From positions 6,443,282 to 6,507,281 of the forward strand of contig OX392536.1 in NCBI GenBank assembly GCA_947623455.1: a DNA stretch of 64,000 bases, in the 5' to 3' direction. Of the stretch, positions 59,401-64,000 are shown one piece after another. A program made the position numbers and the translations under genes. Under the pieces are notes generated by a model, which did no database searches, was not told the origin of the DNA, and saw only the letters and a list, made by a program, of their open reading frames with translations. Each line of letters opens with the position of its first letter. Within the stretch, counting starts at the first letter, position 1. Origin of the DNA: Mimachlamys varia. Its lineage: Eukaryota > Mollusca > Bivalvia > Pectinida > Pectinidae.

Positions 59401-62400
59401 TAATCTCACTGTCCTCATCATTTTCATCACTGACAATATCATCTATCTGACGATTCACAGACTTCCTATTCTTAGATTTTGGGCGAGCAATGTTAATCTC
59501 ACTGTCCTCATCATCAGTGATTTCTAATGGATACTTTACTGAGAAGATTCCCTTATGTGGTAAAAGTGGTAATACTGCCGAGAGATCTGAATCACTATCA
59601 CAAGAATTTAAGACAGTAAATTCAACCTTAGGGTTGCAAATGTCAAAAGGCTGTGTATCAGGATTCAGTAATAAAGGAGTAATATCTGATTTGACCTTTG
59701 CATGCTCAATTACATCTAGTTTGATCTCAGGGTCCCTGTCTAGATCTGAGCCGTCCTCTGTGTTGTTGCTTAATTCAATGTTGGACTTAGTGTTCTTGAC
59801 TAGATCTGGGCTGTCCTCGGTTTCGTTGTTTACATCAAAGTTGGCCTTGGTGTCTTGGACTAGATCTGGGCCATCCTCCGTGTCCTTGCGTAGATCTGGG
59901 CAGTCCTCGGTTTCGTTGTTTACATCAAAGCTGGCCTTGGTGTCTTGGACTAGATCTGGGCCATCCTCGATGTCCTTGTGTAGATCTGGGCTGTCCTCGG
60001 TTTCGTTGTTTACATCAAAGTTGGCCTTGGTGTCTTGGACTAGATCTGGGCCATCCTCCGTGTCCTTGCGTAGATCTGGGCAGTCCTCGGTTTCGTTGTT
60101 TACATCAAAGTTGGCCTTGGTGTCTTGGACTAGATCTGGGCCATCCTCGATGTCCTTGCGTAGATTTGGGCTGTCCTCGGTTTCGTTGTTTACATCAAAG
60201 TTGGCCTTGGTGTCTTGGACTAGATCTGGGCCATCCTCCGTGTCCTTGCGTAGATCTGGGCAGTCCTCGGTTTCGTTGTTTACATCAAAGTTGGCCTTGG
60301 TGTCTTGGACTAGATCTGGGCCATCCTCGATGTCCTTGCGTAGATCTGGGCTGTCCTCGGTTTCGTTGTTTACATCAAAGTTGGCCTTGGTGTCTTGGAC
60401 TAGATCTGGGCCATCCTCCGTGTCCTTGCGTAGATCTGGGCAGTCCTCTGTATCGTTTAATTCAACATTGGCCTCAGTGTCCTTGACTAGATCTGGATCG
60501 GATGCAATTGCTGAAATGTAGTAAATTTGCATTTTAAATCTATGAAAATCTTCCTTCATCAAGATATCAATTTTAACTTTCAATCTCGAAATAACAAAAG
60601 TTTTGTTTTCAAAGATAACAAAAAGTCTGGTATCAAATATGTACCAATAACTTTAATCTTAATTTAAAATTTACCTGCTTCAGCCCATTCCAGATCTTGC
60701 ATCCAAACTTCCAAAGTTTTCGGTCGTTTTTTCAGAGCTCCTGAAACAAATTATTAAGTTGCAATTAGAGCTATTATAATAATATCTCTGCATCATGATA
60801 AACTGATATATCACGATTATAAAGGTTAAACCATGTTATAGAAAACTAACCATCTATATCTCTGTCGGTCAAAAATGATATACTTTAGTTAAAAAGGAAA
60901 TAGACATGGTAATGACAGCCTAGCTAGTTAAACACTGTTTGCAACAATCATTCGCTGAAAGTTGGTAAATATTGAGACAGTTAAAATTTACCATTGAATG
61001 ATGGGATGTCACACTGTCATTATATGAAAATTTTATTTTGACAGATTTATGAATCATTCATTGGTTTAAAAAACGAGAGTTAAGAGACAAATGTTCCATT
61101 CTGATTTCACTTCATGAAATGAGATTATATCATTAGGATATTGCCAGCTTTAGATGATATTGTGATATAAATTTTCATGTAATAACAGCACTCTAGTTTT
61201 AATGTTTCTCTTCCTGATATAAATGGCACATTGTAAAACAAGCAAAAAGAATGGTACAGTCAAACCTGTCTATAAAGACCACCCAAAAGACCAAGAAAAA
61301 TGGCCTTTATAAGGCAAGTGGTCTCAACACACAGGTCAAATTGTGTTGAAATTGGCCATTTGGAACCCAGAGTTATCTCCAAATTTCATATCAAAACATT
61401 TTACATTGTGACAAACACAATCAGCATTGGGGAATATAAGTTGGTATCACAATGCAGCTCAGCAACAAATTACATATGCCCCACTTCAAAAACAAAAATC
61501 AACACTAACAGAACATAACTTTAAACAAAATTGACTAATTTGATGGGGCATGAAGAGACACTCATTTCTTGCAATTGGTTGTGTATTGACTATTCTGAAC
61601 AAAAAATTATATCAGCAAAATATATGGCCGAGCAGGCCTAGGATGGTTTATATCTGCAAATCAACAGAACTATACACAATTACAACAAATAAACACAGAA
61701 AAGGAGTGTCAATTCAAAGAGTAATTACATATATTTTTATAGACTCGTGCTATTTCTAACTGCAACTTAAGAACAAAGAGAAATTATGATATTGCATTAA
61801 GGTCACTGAAGTGTATGTAGTCTTAATTGTTTTAATCTGAAGAACTATGTGTCTTTCAATCATTTTTTGTGAAACATGTTGCATTCATAATGACCACTTT
61901 ACAAACCTGGTTTGAAACAGAGCCAACTTCTTTAATCAGAAGCGTTGACAATGTGCCATTCCTTGATCAACTGTATCACAAATGAGTTTGTATACTTAAG
62001 TGACCTTAATAACACAGCTTGAACAACATAAAACACATCAGTGTCCCCTCCCCCTTCCTGAATAATCAAACTATTTTCCTACAAACTACAAAACATTTCA
62101 ATGCGTCCCGAGTTATTGCTTTCACTTTCCCTACCATACTCATACATCACAGAAAAGTGAATGAGACATCAAGAAAGACATACAAGTAACTTTTTCTTTT
62201 TGCATGTGTATGGGAAGGAATTTACACGAGGATTTACAAATGTAATATAAACAATAATAAATATCTGAATTTTTTTCAGAAATCAACTGGTTTATATCGA
62301 GTTGTTTACACCAACTACAAAATGGCGGACTGTTTTTTTTATGCTTTTTAAACAAAATATGTAATGTTAAATTTAAAGGCATGCTTTCTTCTTTAGAAAC

Positions 62401-63229
62401 ATTTATGAAGAGAATGATAACGGATGGAAATTAAACAAATAATCAGTTAAGTAATAATTGTTATCTTTTCTTGTTCACTGGTGTATGAATAGCATTTTTA
62501 ACAGATATTTTAAAGAATGCGCCAGTTGAAATATTGAAGAAAAAAAAGCTGTTCATAAACCAGAGAACAACAAAAAATAATTATTTCTTATATTTAATTT
62601 TTCACAATAGTTTTAATCGCAATGAGTTATTTGTTATTTATATGACATCATACATATGGTCTGAACAGCCTGGGAAATGATTGAATAATGTAACAGCCGA
62701 TCCAGTTTTGCGGGAAACTTATCAACTTTCAGAGCGCAACAAAAAAAAAAGTTCTACAATGACCTCGTCCTTTTATTCAGTGTTCATGGGATATTTCAAA
62801 CATTTACTTGTTCAAATTATATATTTGTTACATTTGCATATTTTGGTATGAACTAATTTACAAAATCTGAAGTTATTATTCACTGTAAATGCATTCCTAC
62901 ACATCAACTAATGTTCATACAAAAATGAACGTATATTTTCGTTGCTAGTTTTGTATAGTGAACACACAAAAGAAATGTAAATATTTGCAAATGATCTAAC
63001 CTTTACCAAAACAATTTACCAATTTCAGGATAGTAAATGAGTAAACAACACAGTTTCCCAAAAACATAAAAAAAAAATCTTTCGTATGTTAAGGATGACA
63101 TCAGAAGTCAACAAAAAGCAACGTTAAAACAACTTCTTAAAATTTCAACATTTAAAAAAAAAATTACTTTGTGCCTTTCTTTTCCACATTGGAAGATTTT
63201 CAAAAGGGTACACTTTGCTACTTGATAGT
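53059..63229 (-). CDS. Crypton-like tyrosine-recombinase-fold protein with zinc fingers and disordered repeats (5' end incomplete)
   Basis: Exons 63168-63229 (tentative), 60675-60740, 57294-60510, 56866-56989, 56010-56136, 55382-55500, 54484-54679, 53940-53988 and 53059-53440 join in phase to about 1,445 codons ending in TAG. In order the protein has a short basic start (LKKRPKTLEVWMQDLEWAEA), about 7.5 acidic 30-residue repeats, ten 31-residue acidic/basic repeats, a C2H2-like finger (CFYCGK...HLKTH), a C2HC-like finger (CPLCRE...HYRNC), then a helical region leading to LLLYNKRRSGEL, RGKRGRPVPVLIP, SMRKYTATLTQ and HLGHTKAVHKEHYR. That order matches tyrosine recombinases: box I Arg, beta-hairpin Lys, box II Arg, then LGH and Tyr. 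The tail is acidic and then KRWSIAENEEIKKYFKEYL. Similar uncharacterised proteins, as I recall, occur in fish, cnidarians and molluscs. A nuclear location is inferred from the basic patches. Enzyme activity is unproven. Confidence 0.85.
53940..53988 (-). CDS. Recombinase-like gene, 49-bp micro-exon
   Basis: Encodes DIVFPDQEKTDDEPKDL, a short acidic linker. The acceptor is ATTTCAG and the donor GATTT|GTGAGT. Phases on both sides fit, which supports it despite its size. Confidence 0.78.
54484..54679 (-). CDS. Recombinase-like gene exon (LGH and nucleophile Tyr)
   Basis: Encodes MLNLDKNQMDWILNHLGHTK then AVHKEHYRQMSGLLERTQ. The tyrosine lies nine residues after the LGH histidine, the same spacing as LGH...Y in phage-type integrases. 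It is followed by VSKMLLVQDLNLMSKFKGK. The acceptor is AAACAG and the donor AAGAG|GTATTT. Confidence 0.9.
54847..55334. mobile_element. Pogo/Tigger-like MITE in recombinase-like gene intron
   Basis: TACAGTAGAACTCGGTTAAC at the left is mirrored by ATTAACCAAGTTCCACTGTA at the right. CGAGTTATCAGAGTGTTC inside is typical of pogo-type ends. Non-coding; it lies between exons 54484-54679 and 55382-55500. Confidence 0.68.
55382..55500 (-). CDS. Recombinase-like gene exon (box II Arg)
   Basis: Encodes NNYARAYESLKKICSELNLT then APHKITSVSMRKYTATLTQ. The S-M-R-K-Y-T-A-T run aligns with the H-x-x-R-H-T-F-A-T box II of tyrosine recombinases. The second arginine is kept and the histidine three residues before it is replaced by valine. 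The acceptor is TTTCAG and the donor CAG|GTATAA. Confidence 0.87.
55550..55808. mobile_element. Short CACCTGG-family element in recombinase-like gene intron
   Basis: Two tandem ~115-bp segments (AAAGGGATTTTGATG... and AAAGGGATCTTGATG...) precede a 3' end reading AGCTTACCTTGGTCCGAAGG then ACTTCGGACCAAGTGAGCTA, a strong hairpin like those at 14500 and 15690. Confidence 0.6.
56010..56136 (-). CDS. Recombinase-like gene exon (beta-hairpin region)
   Basis: Encodes RGRPVPVLIPGDTKEALAFL, then ADGKNRKEAGI and TPGNPYLFPNS. The sequence G-R-x-V-P-V-L-x-P is what follows the beta-2/beta-3 turn in phage-type integrases. NPYLFP resembles the integrase segment just before box II. The acceptor is TTTGCAG and the donor TCTG|GTTAGT. 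Confidence 0.87.
56366..56745. mobile_element. Pearl-like element, short copy with a single 145-bp-type unit
   Basis: Starts AACAAGAGGCCCATGGGCCT then AACGGTCAACTGAC, and ends TGGGTCATCCTGACCCATCA then GGTCA. The interior has one diverged unit with GTGACCTTGAATGAAGGTCA. It appears to be the unexpanded relative of the element at 40082-44213. Confidence 0.65.
56866..56989 (-). CDS. Recombinase-like gene exon
   Basis: Encodes LQSYASRSKGLDAVDESLAG then DLSEVEKKLLETQDLMKVRGK. The final RGK pairs with RGRPVPV of the next exon to form a hairpin like the one that carries the catalytic lysine in tyrosine recombinases. The acceptor is TTTCAG and the donor AAG|GTAGGT. Confidence 0.85.
57294..60510 (-). 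CDS. Recombinase-like gene, giant exon: repeats, zinc fingers, N-terminal core domain
   Basis: This 3,217-bp exon holds 1,071 whole codons with no stop. From the N-terminus there are acidic 30-residue repeats (59745-60480), ten 31-residue repeats (about 58590-59515), a C2H2-like finger (about 58375-58440), a C2HC-like finger (about 58141-58215), and then a folded region. The folded region includes VLPIMTDDEVSKTARTDPLI, MWDFLRPQFFNDVVLGALKC and the box-I-like TRLLLYNKRRSGEL. The donor is ATCAA|GTAAGT and the acceptor TTTCAG. The opposite strand also has long open frames, which are by-products of the repeats. Confidence 0.9.
58590..59515 (-). repeat. Ten 93-bp coding repeats in the recombinase-like gene
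   Basis: Each unit codes for 31 residues of the form EDSEINIARPKSKNRK followed by SVNRQIDDIVSDEND, pairing a basic PKSKNRK patch with an acidic SDENDEDSE patch. Units three to five and six to eight look like a three-unit duplication. Unit ten is the most diverged. Confidence 0.93.
59745..60480 (-). repeat. 7.5 copies of a 90-bp coding repeat in the recombinase-like gene
   Basis: Each unit codes for TEDGPDLVQDTKANFDVNNE then TEDCPDLRKD. Units alternate between CPDLRKDTEDG and SPDLRKDIEDG, so the true recent duplication unit is 180 bp. The stretch is strongly acidic and predicted disordered. Confidence 0.93.
60675..60740 (-). CDS. Recombinase-like gene, short N-terminal exon
   Basis: Encodes ALKKRPKTLEVWMQDLEWAE. 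The acceptor is TTTCAG and the donor GCAG|GTAAAT. It starts with two bases of a split codon and ends with one base that pairs with CA of the next exon to give alanine. Confidence 0.72.
60741..63167. other. No confirmed exon; probable 5' intron of recombinase-like gene
   Basis: AT-rich. Contains the left end of a pogo-like element near 61255 (TACAGTCAAACCTGTCTATA) whose right end was not identified. No additional coding exon was recognised. Confidence 0.45.
63168..63229 (-). CDS. Candidate 5' exon of the recombinase-like gene
   Basis: In the frame that matches the next exon it reads LSSSKVYPFENLPMWKRKAQ, and the final A plus GA makes Arg before ALKKRPK. The acceptor is TTTCCAG and the donor AAA|GTAATT. 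The phase and the basic composition fit. No similarity is recognised, so this exon is tentative. Confidence 0.45.
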
Positions 63230-64000
63230 CTGGAAAGCAAGGAAGCAAAAATAAAAGACATTTAAATCAGCATTGGAATAATCTAAATATAATGCATCAT
63301 GTTTGCTGTAAATCTCATTCACAATAATAAAGATAATACAGCAAAAGCAGCTAAATCAAAATGTCAACAAGAATTACATGTAAATATTTATCTCACCTGT
63401 ACTGCTTATATGAAGAAAAACTTTACCAGAAATATTAAAAGAAATTTGGGACACCCTGCATTTATGCAGTACATTATGCATACTACTGAATTTGAGACTA
63501 TGGTGTTACTTTTGTGGTTCTTAACCTTATACTTTAAAATCCAGTCAGCATCCCTAAATTTCACAGTCTCTGAACCCTACATCCTGGGGTGAATTCGGTA
63601 GGAATTCGGTAGCAATTGGGTATGTTGAGGTGCTGGATATATCCTTAAACTATATTTCAAGTTTGGTTAAGAATGGACAAGTGGTTTCTGAGAAATGGAT
63701 CTAAATGCAAAACTTTGAAGTCAAATGTTGTCGCTGGAAAAGTAACACTATAGTCTTACTTTTGCAACTTTCATCACGGGCGACAAAACAAGGTTTGAGA
63801 CTCAGAGTGCCTGATTATCTTCACACTGAATTTGAACAATTAGTTCAGTGTTTGTTAATATATAAAGAGCATGGAGAGGATATTAGCATACAACTGTTTA
63901 ATTGCTACAATAGTCAAATCATTGCCCTGATCATGAGGTAGCAGGACAAAACAAGGTCACAATTCCCTAAGTATCATGGGCTTATATTTCAAAGACCAAC
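63230..64000. other. No gene confirmed at right edge
   Basis: Two short plus-strand frames (97 and 78 codons) have no recognised family. Earlier exons or the promoter of the recombinase-like gene would be expected from here onward. Confidence 0.4.

Noticed and set aside
58592..60521. Plus-strand frames of 311 and 343 codons
   Set aside because: They are antisense to the repeat arrays of the recombinase-like gene; the minus strand has phased splice sites and recognisable domains.
63705..63941. 78-codon plus frame with KQGLRLRVPDYLHTEFEQLV
   Set aside because: Coding-like composition, but no recognised family, no supporting splice structure and an edge position. Not called as a gene.

Overview
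The window looks like nuclear DNA from a metazoan, most probably a bivalve mollusc. It is AT-rich, its genes are split by GT-AG introns, there is no operon structure, and most of the length is tandem repeats and small non-autonomous transposons of kinds seen in bivalve genomes. These include pearl/Helentron-like elements with internal tandem units, tRNA-headed SINEs, and TTAA-flanked and TA-flanked MITEs. The species assignment is inference; no database was searched.

Two protein-coding genes can be assembled exon by exon, both on the minus strand. (1) 27037-47625 holds the last 12 coding exons of a HECTD2-type HECT E3 ubiquitin ligase, about 452 residues ending in the full HECT domain with the catalytic cysteine. 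Its 5' exons were not found. (2) 53059-63229 holds a 9-exon gene of about 1,445 codons. It encodes a long disordered region of acidic and basic repeats, two zinc-finger-like motifs, and a C-terminal half that reads as a tyrosine-recombinase (Crypton-like) fold. The fold is split over six exons and keeps the R, K, R, H, Y landmarks. Splice phases agree across every junction of both genes. This second gene is the best candidate for an undescribed system.

Layout: 1-2.3 kb unassigned; 2.3-2.95 kb 53-bp array; 3.4-12.65 kb a 23-bp satellite of about 400 units with a 4,235-bp higher-order duplication; 13.4-15.7 kb dispersed elements and a SINE; 16.57-17.1 kb 25-bp array; 17.2-17.5 kb 107-bp triplication; 19.5-20.2 kb 44-bp array; 20.5 kb G-rich 8-bp array; 20.6-27.0 kb AT-rich DNA with MITEs and a short hairpin family; 27.0-47.6 kb HECTD2-like gene, whose introns hold a 30-bp minisatellite (30.4-33.4 kb), a 145-bp array inside a pearl-like element (40.1-44.2 kb), several MITEs and a 103-bp partial-exon duplication (47.15-47.56 kb); 48.5-50.3 kb a second 23-bp array; 53.1-63.2 kb the recombinase-like gene; the rest to 64 kb unassigned.

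No rRNA, true tRNA, CRISPR, viral or bacterial genes were recognised. Many long open frames here lie in satellites whose units lack stop codons, so their openness is not evidence of coding.
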